Shown here piece after piece: positions 16,004 through 24,811 of a stretch of DNA of 64,000 bases; the stretch's first letter is position 1; each line of letters begins with the position of its first letter. A program made the position numbers and the translations under genes. Where the stretch lies: assembly GCA_944387065.1 (NCBI GenBank), contig CALXDM010000001.1, positions 1 through 64,000 on the forward strand. Direction: 5' to 3'. Under the pieces are notes generated by a model. The model ran no database searches. It saw only the letters and a list, made by a program, of their open reading frames with translations, and was not told the origin of the DNA. The stretch comes from an uncultured Oscillospiraceae bacterium (GTDB taxonomy: Bacteria; Bacillota; Clostridia; Oscillospirales; Oscillospiraceae).

Positions 16004-17329
16004 ATGGCTCGAGACGAATACCGCTCGGTGCGCTGCTCCTTCTGCGGCAAGCACCAGGATCAGGTGGAGCGCATCATCGCGGGTCCCGGTGCCTATATCT
16101 GCAACGAATGCGTACACCTGTGCTTGAATATCCTCAATGAGGAGGTGGTGGAGGAGGATCGCGCCCCCCTGGAGCTGGGCGTCCCAGACGTGATCCCCAC
16201 CCCGCAGGAGATCTGTGGGGTGCTCAACGAGTATATCATCGGGCAGGAGGACGCCAAGATGGCCCTGTCCGTGGCGGTGTACAACCACTACAAGCGCATC
16301 TACTTCGGCGGCGGGGACGACGTGGAGCTGCAAAAGAGCAACATCCTGCTCATCGGCCCCACCGGCTGCGGCAAGACTCTGTTTGCCCAGACGCTGGCCC
16401 GCATCCTGAAGGTCCCCTTCGCCATTGCCGACGCCACCACCCTGACTGAGGCGGGCTATGTGGGGGACGATGTGGAGAACATCCTGCTGCGTCTGGTCCA
16501 GGCTGCCGACTACGACATCGAGCTGGCCCAGCGGGGCATCATCTATGTGGACGAGATCGACAAGATCGCCCGCAAGAGTGAGAACACCTCCATCACCCGG
16601 GACGTCTCCGGCGAGGGGGTGCAGCAGGCGCTTTTGAAGATCCTGGAGGGCACCGTGGCCAACGTCCCGCCCCAGGGGGGGCGCAAGCACCCTCACCAGG
16701 AGTTCCTGCAGGTAGATACTCGGAACATCCTGTTCATCTGCGGCGGGGCCTTTGATGGGCTGGAGAAGATCATTGAAGGCCGCCTGAACCGGAAGAGCAT
16801 TGGCTTTGGCGCGGACGTCCAGACCAAGGCGGAGCGGGAGCAGGCCGACCTGTTCAAGGCGGTCCAGCCCCACGACCTGCTGAAGTTTGGCATCATTCCC
16901 GAACTGGTGGGCCGTCTGCCCGTCATCACCGCCCTGCGGGCGCTGGACCGGGAGCAGCTGGTGCAGATCCTCACCAAGCCCAAGAACGCTTTGGTCAAGC
17001 AGTATCAGAAGCTGATGGAGTACGACGATGTGGAACTGGCCTTCACCGACGAAGCGCTGGCCGCCGCCGCAGACAAGGCGGTGGAGCGCAAGATCGGCGC
17101 CCGGGGCCTGCGGGCGGTGTTGGAGGAGGTCATGACACCGGTGATGTACCAGGTGCCCTCCGACCCGTCCATCGCCAAGGTGACGGTGACCGACCAGGCC
17201 ATCCGGGGGGAGGGCGAGCCCATCCTGGAGCGGCAGGAGAACCGCCCGTCCCGGCCCCGGCTGGGGAGCGCGGCGCTGCGGGCTGAGCAGGGAGGCCAGA
17301 ACGCGGCCCGGGGCAAGCACGTATCCTAA
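16004..17329 (+). CDS. clpX: Clp protease ATPase subunit ClpX
   Basis: This 441-residue AAA+ unfoldase has the N-terminal zinc-binding domain with C11, C14, C33 and C36. Walker A is GPTGCGKT at about 119-126 and Walker B is [10 protein letters not shown]. The ClpP-docking IGF loop is present (SIGFGADVQ). The protein ends in a short, divergent Arg/Gly-rich tail. It is transcribed with clpP and ends at a GC-rich terminator. Confidence 0.97.
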   Translation: MARDEYRSVRCSFCGKHQDQVERIIAGPGAYICNECVHLCLNILNEEVVEEDRAPLELGVPDVIPTPQEICGVLNEYIIGQEDAKMALSVAVYNHYKRIYFGGGDDVELQKSNILLIGPTGCGKTLFAQTLARILKVPFAIADATTLTEAGYVGDDVENILLRLVQAADYDIELAQRGIIYVDEIDKIARKSENTSITRDVSGEGVQQALLKILEGTVANVPPQGGRKHPHQEFLQVDTRNILFICGGAFDGLEKIIEGRLNRKSIGFGADVQTKAEREQADLFKAVQPHDLLKFGIIPELVGRLPVITALRALDREQLVQILTKPKNALVKQYQKLMEYDDVELAFTDEALAAAADKAVERKIGARGLRAVLEEVMTPVMYQVPSDPSIAKVTVTDQAIRGEGEPILERQENRPSRPRLGSAALRAEQGGQNAARGKHVS

Positions 17330-17346
17330 CACAACTTCGCGGGATC

Positions 17347-17374
17347 AAAGGGGCGGGCCTGGCCCGCCCCTTTT
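17347..17374 (+). terminator. Terminator after clpX
   Basis: GGGGCGGG, loop CCTGG, CCCGCCCC, followed by TTTT. AAA precedes the stem. Probably partial, since lon starts 28 nt downstream. Confidence 0.7.
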
Positions 17375-17402
17375 CCGTTGATACACCAAGGAGGCGACGA
17401 GC

Positions 17403-19823
17403 ATGACGCAACCAAACCAGGCGGGCGGGACGCTGGTCTCCATGCCCGCGCTGGCCCTGCGGGGAATCACGGTATTCCCAAACCTGCTGCTGCACTTTGA
17501 CGTGGGGCGGGAGGCGTCCATCCACGCCCTGGAGGGGGCGATGGCGGGGGCCAGGGAGGTCTTTCTGGTGACCCAGCGGGACCCCACCCAGGAAAAGCCC
17601 CGCCAAGCGGACCTGTATGAGGTGGGCACAGTGGCGCGGGTCAAGCAGATCCTGCGCCTGCCGGAAAACGGGGTGCGGGTGATGGTGGAAGGGCTTAGCC
17701 GGGGCCGCCTGGTGGAGCTGTCCGCGCTGGATCCCACCCTCCTGGCCCGGGTGGAGCTGCTGCCTGAGATCAGTGCGCCCAAACTCAACTCCCGCCGGAC
17801 TGAGGCCAGGATCCGACAGATCTATGCCATGGTGGAGCGGTATACCGAGCTGTCCGACCGGGTGTCCCCGGAGGTGCACCTGAAGCTGCTGTCCAGCAGC
17901 GACCCGGCCTACATCAGCGACTACGCGGCCCAAAATATGCCCCTGCGCTTTGAGGATAAGCAGGCGGTGCTGGAGGAGCTGCGCCCGGCCAAGCGCCTGG
18001 AGAAGCTCAGCCGGATCCTCACCCGGGAGGTGGAGATCCTGGAGGTGGAGACTGAGCTGGAGGTCAAGATCCACGAGCAGATGGCGGCCAACCAGCGGGA
18101 ATATGTGCTGAGAGAGCAGCTGCGGGTCATCCAGCGGGAGCTGGGCAGTCGAGAGGACAACGACGAGGCGGAGCAGTATCGCAAGCGGGTGGCGGAAGCG
18201 GACCTGCCAGATGAGGTACGGGAGAAGCTGGAACAGGAGATTGGCCATCTGGAAAAGCAGCCCTTTGGTTCCTCAGAGGCTGCCGTGCTGCGGGGCTATC
18301 TGGACACCTGCCTGGAGCTGCCCTGGCGGAAAAAGACCCGGCAGCGGGTGAGCGTCAGCGCCGTGGCCAAGGCCCTGGACGCCGACCACTTCGGCCTGGA
18401 GAAGGTCAAGGGGCGCATCCTGGAATTTGTGGCGGTTAAGCAGCTGGCACCTGGGCTGAACAGCCAGGTGCTGTGCCTGGTGGGTCCGCCCGGCGTGGGC
18501 AAGACCTCCATCGCCATGAGCGTGGCCAGGGCCATGAACCGAAAACTGGCCCGGATCTCCCTGGGGGGCGTACACGACGAGGCGGAAATCCGGGGCCACC
18601 GCAAGACCTATGTGGGAGCCATGCCCGGGCGCATCATCGCGGGCATCCGCCAGGCGGGCAGCGCCAATCCGGTGCTGCTGCTGGACGAGATTGACAAGCT
18701 GGGGGGGGATTACCGGGGCGACCCGGCCTCCGCACTGCTGGAGGTGCTGGACACCGAGCAGAACGCCTCCTTCCGGGACCACTATCTGGAGCTGCCCTTT
18801 GACCTGTCCGACGTGCTGTTCCTCACCACCGCGAATACCACCGCATCCATCCCTCGGCCCCTGCTGGACCGGATGGAGGTCATCGAGCTGCCCAGCTATA
18901 CCGATGAGGAGAAGCTGCAGATCGCAAAGCGCCATCTGCTGCCCCGGCAGATTAAGCGCCATGGGCTGAGCCGGGGTCAGCTCAAGGTGTCCGATGAGGC
19001 GGTGCGCCAGATCATCTCTGGCTATACCAAGGAGTCGGGGGTGCGAGTGCTGGAGCGTCGGCTGGCCGCCCTGTGCCGGAAGGCTGCTATGCGCGTAGTA
19101 TCAGATGGAGTAAAGCAGATTAAGTTGACAGAAAAAGACCTGGAGGCGGCACTGGGCGTGCGCCGCTACCGCCAGGAGCAGCCGGCCAGCCAGCCCCCTT
19201 TGGTGGGGGTGGTCAACGGCCTTGCCTGGACGGCGGTGGGGGGCGAGATCCTGGAGGTGGAGGCCAACGTGATGCCGGGCAGCGGCAAGGTGGAGCTGAC
19301 GGGCAACCTGGGCAACGTGATGCGGGAGTCGGCCCGGGCGGCCCTGTCCTTCCTGCGCAGCCGGGCAGACCAGTTGGGGCTGGAGGCAGACTTCCACAAG
19401 AGCAAGGACATCCACGTCCATTTCCCGGAAGGGGCGGTGCCCAAGGATGGGCCATCGGCCGGCGTGGCCATCGCCACGGCCATGGTATCTGCCCTGACGG
19501 GCATCCCCGTGCGCCGGGACGTGGCCATGACGGGGGAGGTGACCTTGCGCGGACGGGTGTTGGCCATCGGTGGGCTGCGGGAAAAGACCATGGCGGCACT
19601 GCGGGGGGGCATCCGCACGGTGATCCTCCCCAAGGACAACCAACGGGACCTGGCGGAGATCGACCCCGCCGTCCGGGCGCAGCTGCGCTTTGTGCCCGTG
19701 GAGCGGGTGGACGAGGTGCTGGCCGAGGCCCTGGCCGGCGCTGCCCAGGCGATGCCGGCGGGGGAGGGGACGCGGGCAGAGGCGCGCCCGGCTCCGGCCC
19801 GGCAGCCCGCCCTGCGCCAGTAA
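17403..19823 (+). CDS. lon: ATP-dependent Lon protease
   Basis: This 806-residue protein has the usual LonA order. The N-terminal substrate-binding domain (from LPALALRG-like MPALALRGITVFPN) is followed by a coiled region (about 190-280). The AAA+ module has Walker A GPPGVGKTS near residue 360 and LLDEIDKLG. The Ser-Lys protease domain has the catalytic Ser in PKDGPSAGVA near residue 684 and the Lys in GGLREKTMAA. The last about 30 residues are an Ala/Pro/Arg-rich tail. It degrades misfolded and regulatory proteins. ysxC follows directly. Confidence 0.97.
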   Translation: MTQPNQAGGTLVSMPALALRGITVFPNLLLHFDVGREASIHALEGAMAGAREVFLVTQRDPTQEKPRQADLYEVGTVARVKQILRLPENGVRVMVEGLSRGRLVELSALDPTLLARVELLPEISAPKLNSRRTEARIRQIYAMVERYTELSDRVSPEVHLKLLSSSDPAYISDYAAQNMPLRFEDKQAVLEELRPAKRLEKLSRILTREVEILEVETELEVKIHEQMAANQREYVLREQLRVIQRELGSREDNDEAEQYRKRVAEADLPDEVREKLEQEIGHLEKQPFGSSEAAVLRGYLDTCLELPWRKKTRQRVSVSAVAKALDADHFGLEKVKGRILEFVAVKQLAPGLNSQVLCLVGPPGVGKTSIAMSVARAMNRKLARISLGGVHDEAEIRGHRKTYVGAMPGRIIAGIRQAGSANPVLLLDEIDKLGGDYRGDPASALLEVLDTEQNASFRDHYLELPFDLSDVLFLTTANTTASIPRPLLDRMEVIELPSYTDEEKLQIAKRHLLPRQIKRHGLSRGQLKVSDEAVRQIISGYTKESGVRVLERRLAALCRKAAMRVVSDGVKQIKLTEKDLEAALGVRRYRQEQPASQPPLVGVVNGLAWTAVGGEILEVEANVMPGSGKVELTGNLGNVMRESARAALSFLRSRADQLGLEADFHKSKDIHVHFPEGAVPKDGPSAGVAIATAMVSALTGIPVRRDVAMTGEVTLRGRVLAIGGLREKTMAALRGGIRTVILPKDNQRDLAEIDPAVRAQLRFVPVERVDEVLAEALAGAAQAMPAGEGTRAEARPAPARQPALRQ

Positions 19824-19844
19824 GGGCGGGTGAGGGATATGGGT

Positions 19845-20459
19845 GTGAACCTCAACCAGGCGGAGTTTGTCCGGGCCGCCGCCCGCCCCGCCGACTTTCT
19901 CAGGGACGGCCTGCCCCAGGTGGTCTTTGCCGGGCGGTCCAACGTGGGCAAGTCCTCGGTGATCAACCGCCTGCTGGGCCGGAAGAACCTGGCCCGGGTG
20001 GGCTCCGCGCCGGGAAAGACCAGCCAGATCAACTACTTTTTCGTGTCCGGAAAGTTTTACCTGGTGGATCTGCCCGGATACGGATACGCGAAAGTATCTA
20101 AGCAGGAGCGGGCCCGCTGGGGCCGGCTAATGGAGGCGTGGTTTGCCGACGCCAGCCTGATGACCCTGGGCGTGCTGGTGGTGGACGCCAGGCACAGCCC
20201 CACCCAGGACGACCGGACTATGTCCGACCTGTTCCAGGCGTCAGGGAAGCCCTACGTGGTGGCGGCAAACAAGCTGGACAAGGTGAAAAAGAGCCAGGTA
20301 CAGGCCAACCTGGAGCGGGTGGCCCAGGTGCTGGCCCTGCCTGACGCGGTACCGGTCATCCCCTTCTCGGCGGAGAAGGGAGATGGGCGGGAGGCGCTGC
20401 TGGGCCGGATCCTGGCCCATGTGGAGGAGGGAGAGAGCCATGCGGTATGTGAGAGTTGA
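19845..20459 (+). CDS. ysxC: Ribosome biogenesis GTPase YsxC/EngB
   Basis: This 204-residue GTPase is needed for late 50S assembly. G1 is FAGRSNVGKSSVINRLLG, the switch region is APGKTSQINYF, G3 is LVDLPGYGYAKVSK and G4 is AANKLDKV. The GTG at 19845 was chosen because it gives the family N-terminal length (NLNQAEFVRAA) and has a GAGGG 8 nt upstream; ATG 19839 is an alternative. The lon-ysxC order is conserved in Firmicutes. Confidence 0.93.
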   Translation: MNLNQAEFVRAAARPADFLRDGLPQVVFAGRSNVGKSSVINRLLGRKNLARVGSAPGKTSQINYFFVSGKFYLVDLPGYGYAKVSKQERARWGRLMEAWFADASLMTLGVLVVDARHSPTQDDRTMSDLFQASGKPYVVAANKLDKVKKSQVQANLERVAQVLALPDAVPVIPFSAEKGDGREALLGRILAHVEEGESHAVCES

Positions 20460-21195
20460 GGTGGAGGGGGCCTCCCGCTGGGGGGTGATCCAGGACGGGC
20501 AGGTGCGCACCCTGCGGGGTGACCCCTATGGCGGGGCGCTGGAGTACGACGGGGCGGTTTTCCCCCTGGAGGACTGCGCGCTGCTGCCCCCCTGTACGCC
20601 CACCAAGATCGTGTGCGTGGGAAAGAACTATGCCGAGCACGCCCGGGAGATGGGCGGGGAGCCACCCGGCTTCCCGGTGCTCTTCCTCAAAGGGATCAAC
20701 ACCCTGAACCGGCCGGAGGGGACGGTGCGCGCCCCCAGCTTTGTCCGGCGGCTGGACTACGAGGGGGAGCTGGCCCTGGTCATCCGCCGCCGGGCCAAGG
20801 ACGTGCGTGCAGAGGACGCGGCGCAGTACATCTTGGGCTACACCTGCCTGAACGACATCACGGCCCGGGACGTCCAGCGCCAGGACGGGCAGTGGACCCG
20901 GGGCAAGTCCATGGACGGGTTCTGCCCCGTTGGGCCATGGGTGAGCGACGAGGTGGATCCCGGGTCGCTGGAGCTGGAGACCCGGCTGAACGGGACGGTG
21001 GTCCAGCGGGGGAACACCGGGCAGTTCCTCACTTCGATCCCCCAGATGCTGGCCTTCATCACCGCCTCCATGACCCTGGAACCAGGGGATGTGGTGGCCA
21101 CGGGAACCCCGGCGGGCATCGGCCCCATGGCGCCCGGGGATGTGGTGGAGGTAGAGGTAAGGGGGATCGGCACCCTGCGCAACTTTATCCGCTAA
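20440..21195 (+). CDS. Fumarylacetoacetate hydrolase family protein
   Basis: This 251-residue protein has the FAH fold. Signs are the family entry IVCVGKNYAEHAREMG, the metal-binding acidic residues in DYEGELALVI, and the C-terminal VVATGTPAGIGPM. Relatives act on acylpyruvates, oxaloacetate or 2-hydroxyhepta-diene-dioates; the substrate here is unknown. The ATG overlaps the ysxC end by 20 nt with GAGGAGGG before it. It ends at a strong terminator. Confidence 0.9.
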   Translation: MRYVRVEVEGASRWGVIQDGQVRTLRGDPYGGALEYDGAVFPLEDCALLPPCTPTKIVCVGKNYAEHAREMGGEPPGFPVLFLKGINTLNRPEGTVRAPSFVRRLDYEGELALVIRRRAKDVRAEDAAQYILGYTCLNDITARDVQRQDGQWTRGKSMDGFCPVGPWVSDEVDPGSLELETRLNGTVVQRGNTGQFLTSIPQMLAFITASMTLEPGDVVATGTPAGIGPMAPGDVVEVEVRGIGTLRNFIR

Positions 21196-21201
21196 GCAGC
21201 T

Positions 21202-21238
21202 CGGCCCACCCTTGCAGAGGCGTGGGCCAGGTTTTTTT
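21202..21238 (+). terminator. Terminator after FAH-family gene
   Basis: GGCCCAC and GTGGGCC form a 7-bp stem around a 12-nt loop; AGG and a run of seven T follow. Confidence 0.82.
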
Positions 21239-21310
21239 GCCCTTTGGGGTCGAAATAAGACTATTTTTCCCATGGTCGGCAAAAAAGAGTGGATTGTTTT
21301 GGGAAAATCC

Positions 21311-21339
21311 TTGCGTGGGGGAGAAAAAGAGCGTATAAT
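21311..21339 (+). promoter_or_regulatory. Sigma-A promoter of carD
   Basis: A perfect TATAAT (21334-21339) lies 17 nt downstream of TTGCGT (21311-21316), about 38 nt before the GTG start. Confidence 0.75.
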
Positions 21340-21376
21340 AACCGTTGAGAGATTATACCATTTAGGAGGTGGGAAC

Positions 21377-21856
21377 GTGTATCGGATCGGGGACAAGGTC
21401 GTCCACCCCATGCACGGCGCCGGCGTCATTGACTCCATCGTGCAGCGCAAGGTCAACGGTCAGATGAAGGACTACTACCTGCTGAACCTGTCCAACGGGA
21501 ACATGATGGTCATGATTCCCACCGACAACACCCGGGAGATCGGGGTGCGGCCGGTGGTGTCCGGGCAGGAGGCAACCCGGTTGATCCAGGCCATGGAGAG
21601 CATCCAGGTGGACATGACCCAGAACTGGAACCGGCGCTACCGGGAGAATATGTCCCGCCTCAAGAGCGGGGACCTGCTGGAGGTGGCCCGGGTGGTCAAG
21701 GGGCTGGCCTGCCGGGATCAGCAGCGGGGTCTGTCCACCGGGGAGCGCAAGATGCTCCATGTGGCCAAGCAGATCCTCATCTCGGAGCTGATGCTGGCCC
21801 AGAGCCTGCCCTACGAGACGGTGGAGGCCAGAGTGGACGGTATCCTGACCCATTGA
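21377..21856 (+). CDS. CarD family transcription regulator
   Basis: This 159-residue protein has the CarD/CdnL layout: an N-terminal RNA-polymerase-interacting beta domain (IGDKVVHPMHGAGVIDSI) and a helical C-terminal domain (LSTGERKMLHVAKQILISELMLA). Members bind the polymerase beta subunit and stabilise open complexes at rRNA-type promoters. The start is GTG 21377 behind TAGGAGGT. It has its own promoter and terminator. Confidence 0.92.
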   Translation: MYRIGDKVVHPMHGAGVIDSIVQRKVNGQMKDYYLLNLSNGNMMVMIPTDNTREIGVRPVVSGQEATRLIQAMESIQVDMTQNWNRRYRENMSRLKSGDLLEVARVVKGLACRDQQRGLSTGERKMLHVAKQILISELMLAQSLPYETVEARVDGILTH

Positions 21857-21867
21857 GATGGGCGGAG

Positions 21868-21890
21868 AAGGGGCCTGTGGGCCCCTTTTT
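21868..21890 (+). terminator. Terminator after carD
   Basis: GGGGCC, loop TGTG, GGCCCC, preceded by AA and followed by TTTTT. Confidence 0.82.
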
Positions 21891-21913
21891 GCAAGGATAG
21901 GGGGAAAGGGATC

Positions 21914-22636
21914 ATGGGATGGTTGACGCGCCGGCGCGGGGCGCGGCGGGACACGGAGTTTTGCTCGGCGGTGGTGGTGGCCGCGGGGGCTTCCAGGCGC
22001 ATGGGGCAGGATAAGATCCTGGTGGAACTGGGTGGGATTCCGGTGATCGCCCGCACCCTGCTGGCCTTTGAGCGGGCCGAGCAGGTGGACGAGATCGTGG
22101 TGGTCACCCGGGAGGACCAGGTGGCTCAGGTAGCCGGGCTGTGCCGGGACTTCCAGATCTCCAAGGCGACCAAGGTGATCCGGGGCGGGGCCACCCGCAC
22201 CCAGTCGGCCCGCATGGGCACCCTGGAGGCAGCCGGGGCCGCCCAGCTGATTGCCATCCACGATGGGGCCCGCCCCCTGGTCAGCCAGGAGGTGATCGCC
22301 GCGGCCATCGGGAAGGCGGCCCAGACCGGGGCGGCCGCCCCCGCCGTCCCGGTGAAGGACACCATCAAGCAGGCCGCAGAGGGAGTGGTGGAGCGCACGC
22401 TGGACCGGTCCACCCTCTATGCGGTCCAGACCCCCCAGGTCTTTGAGGCGTCCCTGATCCGGGCGGCGCTGCAAAAGGCGCTGGAGGACGGGGTGGAGCT
22501 GACCGACGACTGCGCCGCGGTGGAGCGGCTCGGGATGCGGGTGTGGCTGACGCCGGGTCGGGGGGACAACCTCAAGCTGACCACGCCGGAGGATCTGATC
22601 TGGGCAGAGGGGCTGCTGGAACGGGAGGTGGTGTGA
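21914..22636 (+). CDS. ispD: 2-C-methyl-D-erythritol 4-phosphate cytidylyltransferase
   Basis: This 240-residue enzyme performs the third step of the MEP isoprenoid pathway. The CTP-binding loop is [15 protein letters not shown] near residues 21-35. [11 protein letters not shown] and [10 protein letters not shown] are also typical. The first about 15 residues are an Arg-rich extension. Its stop shares a base with the ispF start (TGATG). Confidence 0.95.
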   Translation: MGWLTRRRGARRDTEFCSAVVVAAGASRRMGQDKILVELGGIPVIARTLLAFERAEQVDEIVVVTREDQVAQVAGLCRDFQISKATKVIRGGATRTQSARMGTLEAAGAAQLIAIHDGARPLVSQEVIAAAIGKAAQTGAAAPAVPVKDTIKQAAEGVVERTLDRSTLYAVQTPQVFEASLIRAALQKALEDGVELTDDCAAVERLGMRVWLTPGRGDNLKLTTPEDLIWAEGLLEREVV

Positions 22637-23109
22637 TGCGCATTGGGCACGGCTACGACGTGCACCGGCTCACGCCGGGGCGCAGGCTCATCTTAGGCGG
22701 GGTGGACATTCCATGGCAGCTGGGACTGCTGGGCCACTCGGACGCGGACGTGCTCACCCATGCGGTGATGGACGCGCTGTTGGGCGCGGCCGGCCTGGGG
22801 GATATCGGGGGGGCCTTTCCCGACACGGACCCGGCCTATGCCGGGGCCTCCAGCTTGCTGCTGCTGGGGCGGGTGATGGAACAGCTGGAGGCGGCCGGAT
22901 TCCAGGTGGGCAACGTGGACGCCACCATTCTGGCCCAACGCCCCAAGCTGGCCCCCTACTTGCCGCAGATGCGGGACAACCTGGCCGGGGTGCTGGCCGT
23001 CCCCCCCGACCGGGTGAACGTGAAGGCCACCACAGAGGAGGGGCTGGGTTTCACCGGGGCGGGGGAGGGGATGGCTGCCCACGCCGTGGCCCTCCTGCTG
23101 GGGAAATGA
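22636..23109 (+). CDS. ispF: 2-C-methyl-D-erythritol 2,4-cyclodiphosphate synthase
   Basis: This 157-residue enzyme forms the cyclodiphosphate of the MEP pathway. The metal-binding GYDVHRL is at residues 6-12. [21 protein letters not shown] follows, and the C-terminal signature is [20 protein letters not shown]. It is coupled to ispD by a one-base overlap; adjacency of the two is common. Confidence 0.96.
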   Translation: MRIGHGYDVHRLTPGRRLILGGVDIPWQLGLLGHSDADVLTHAVMDALLGAAGLGDIGGAFPDTDPAYAGASSLLLLGRVMEQLEAAGFQVGNVDATILAQRPKLAPYLPQMRDNLAGVLAVPPDRVNVKATTEEGLGFTGAGEGMAAHAVALLLGK

Positions 23110-23130
23110 TACAATTGCACAAGAAGATGC

Positions 23131-23178
23131 ACAAGCGCTTCCCTCAGGACATATGATGTTCTGAGAGGAGCGCTTTGT
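23131..23178. repeat. Long imperfect hairpin between ispF and DUF3343 gene
   Basis: Two 20-nt arms (23133-23152 and 23156-23175) pair with one C-A mismatch and two G-U pairs around an ATG loop. A few more outer pairs form after a one-base bulge. No T-run follows, so it is not a simple terminator. It lies about 85 nt upstream of the DUF3343 start. Confidence 0.75.
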
Positions 23179-23261
23179 CATGGCCTGGAAAGGACCGCGT
23201 GGAGGGGCCGGGGGCGCGGCTTCTGTCCAAGACGGGATAAGAAAGGAAGGGGAAGGGTGCC

Positions 23262-23516
23262 ATGCTCTATTACCTGATCATCTGCCGCTCACTGACCTAT
23301 GCCCAGCGCACGGCCCGCATCCTGGAGCGGGCCGGGATCAGCGGCCATATCATGCGGGCCCCCAGGCTGGTCGCCAAGGAGGGGTGCGGCTATTGCGTCA
23401 AGATCGCCGAACGGCGCCTGAGCGACGCCCTCCAGGCCTTGCAGCGGGAGGGGATGGCCCCCAAACAGGTATTCCTTCAGAATGCCGACGGAGCGTATCG
23501 CGAGGTGCAGCCATGA
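23262..23516 (+). CDS. DUF3343 protein, possible Se/S carrier
   Basis: This 84-residue protein matches the small DUF3343 family, annotated in some databases as putative Se/S carrier-like. It carries a CxxC-like pair (GCGYCVKI) in a short alpha/beta frame. GGAAGGG precedes the ATG. It overlaps the next gene, a class V aminotransferase with a catalytic cysteine, by 4 nt. This is consistent with handing over a persulfide or selenide, but no substrate has been shown by the sequence. Confidence 0.8.
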   Translation: MLYYLIICRSLTYAQRTARILERAGISGHIMRAPRLVAKEGCGYCVKIAERRLSDALQALQREGMAPKQVFLQNADGAYREVQP

Positions 23517-24640
23517 TCTATTTGGACAGCGCGGCCACAACGCTGGAGAAGCCGGCCGGGGTAGCGGCCGCCACCGCCTGGGCCATGGGCCATCTGGCCA
23601 GCCCTGGGCGGGGCGGCCACCAGGCCAGTATGCGCGCGGCGGAGGTGATCTATCGCTGCCGGGAGACCGCCGCCCAGCTGTTTCATCTCTCCCAGCCCGA
23701 TCAGGTGGTACTTACCTCCAACGCCACCCACGCCCTGAACCTGGCCATCCGCTCCCTGGTTCGGCCCGGCGGCGTGGTGCTCATCTCCGGCTATGAGCAC
23801 AACGCGGTCACCCGGCCCCTCTGCGCCGGGCTGGACGCCCGGGTGAAGGTGGCGGCGGGGAGGCTATTTGACCCAGACGGGGTATACGAGGCCTTTGAGC
23901 GGGGCATGACGGGGGAGGTGGAGGCGGTGATATGCAACCACGTCTCCAACGTCTTTGGCTTCATCCAGCCGGTGGAGCGCATCGCCGCGCTGTGTCGCCG
24001 CCGGGGCAAGGCGCTGATCGTGGACGCCTCCCAGTCGGCTGGAATGCTGCCCGTGGACCTGGAGGGCTGGGGGGCGGCCTTTGTGGCCATGCCTGGCCAT
24101 AAGGGGCTGTACGGCCCCCAGGGAACCGGGCTGCTGCTGTGCAACGCCCAGACTACCCCGCTGCTCTACGGCGGTACGGGGAGCCTGTCGGCCAGCCAGC
24201 AGATGCCCGATTTCCTACCCGACCGGCTGGAGGCGGGCACCCAGAACGTCTGCGGGGCTGCGGGGCTGCTGGCGGGGATGCGGTTTGTGCGGGCCCGGGG
24301 CGTGGAGCAGATCGGGCGGCATGAGCGATCCCTGTGCCGGAGGATGATGGACGCGCTGGCGGGCATCCCCAGGGTGCGGGTCTACCGGGGCGGGGAGAGC
24401 CAGAGCGGGCTGTTCGCCTTCACGGTGGACGGCATGGACTGCGAGGCGGTGGCAGAGGGGATGGGCCGCCGGGGCGTGGCGGTGCGGGCGGGGCTGCACT
24501 GCGCCCCCTTGGCCCACCGAACGGCCGGCACGCTGGACAGCGGCGCGGTGCGGATGAGCTTTTCCGCCTTCAACCAGCCCTGGCAGGTGGACCGGGCGGC
24601 GGCCGCTCTGCGGGGGGTGATCCGGGAGGGGCGGCGGTGA
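23513..24640 (+). CDS. Class V aminotransferase, cysteine desulfurase-like
   Basis: This 375-residue fold-type I PLP protein resembles SufS/CsdA-type desulfurases. The PLP lysine is K197 in AMPGHKGLYGPQGTG. The likely catalytic cysteine is C330 in RAGLHCAPLAHRTAG, the position used by desulfurases to hold a persulfide. Both the N-terminal IYLDSAATT and the central SNATHALNLAI are typical. Since DUF3343 is its partner, sulfur or selenium mobilisation is likely; housekeeping IscS/SufS function cannot be excluded. Confidence 0.85.
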   Translation: MIYLDSAATTLEKPAGVAAATAWAMGHLASPGRGGHQASMRAAEVIYRCRETAAQLFHLSQPDQVVLTSNATHALNLAIRSLVRPGGVVLISGYEHNAVTRPLCAGLDARVKVAAGRLFDPDGVYEAFERGMTGEVEAVICNHVSNVFGFIQPVERIAALCRRRGKALIVDASQSAGMLPVDLEGWGAAFVAMPGHKGLYGPQGTGLLLCNAQTTPLLYGGTGSLSASQQMPDFLPDRLEAGTQNVCGAAGLLAGMRFVRARGVEQIGRHERSLCRRMMDALAGIPRVRVYRGGESQSGLFAFTVDGMDCEAVAEGMGRRGVAVRAGLHCAPLAHRTAGTLDSGAVRMSFSAFNQPWQVDRAAAALRGVIREGRR

Positions 24641-24717
24641 GCGCCGCCCCCTTCCGCCCCGGGGGATGGGAGACAGGGAGGGAAACGTTTCTTTTTTAGA
24701 TTTTTACCCCCATCGGC

Positions 24718-24746
24718 TTGCTATTCTGCGTCAAATGGGCTATAAT
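24718..24746 (+). promoter_or_regulatory. Sigma-A promoter of cdaA operon
   Basis: TTGCTA (24718-24723), 17-nt spacer, perfect TATAAT (24741-24746), 65 nt before the cdaA start. Confidence 0.8.
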
Positions 24747-24811
24747 GGTTCAGATCAACACATCCCGCTGTGCTGGGCCAGACGCGCGGATGGAAGGGCC
24801 GGGGATTTACT

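Noticed and set aside
13706..17332. A minus-strand open frame of about 1208 codons antisense to tig, clpP and clpX
   Set aside because: It has no ribosome site or recognisable domain, is full of low-complexity His/Leu/Gly/Gln runs, and mirrors well-identified genes. GC-rich DNA lacks stop codons in such frames.
24686..24705. GAAACGTTTC followed by TTTTTT upstream of cdaA, resembling a CcpA cre site or a terminator
   Set aside because: The core lacks the spacing of the cre consensus, and the palindrome has no loop, so neither reading is good enough.
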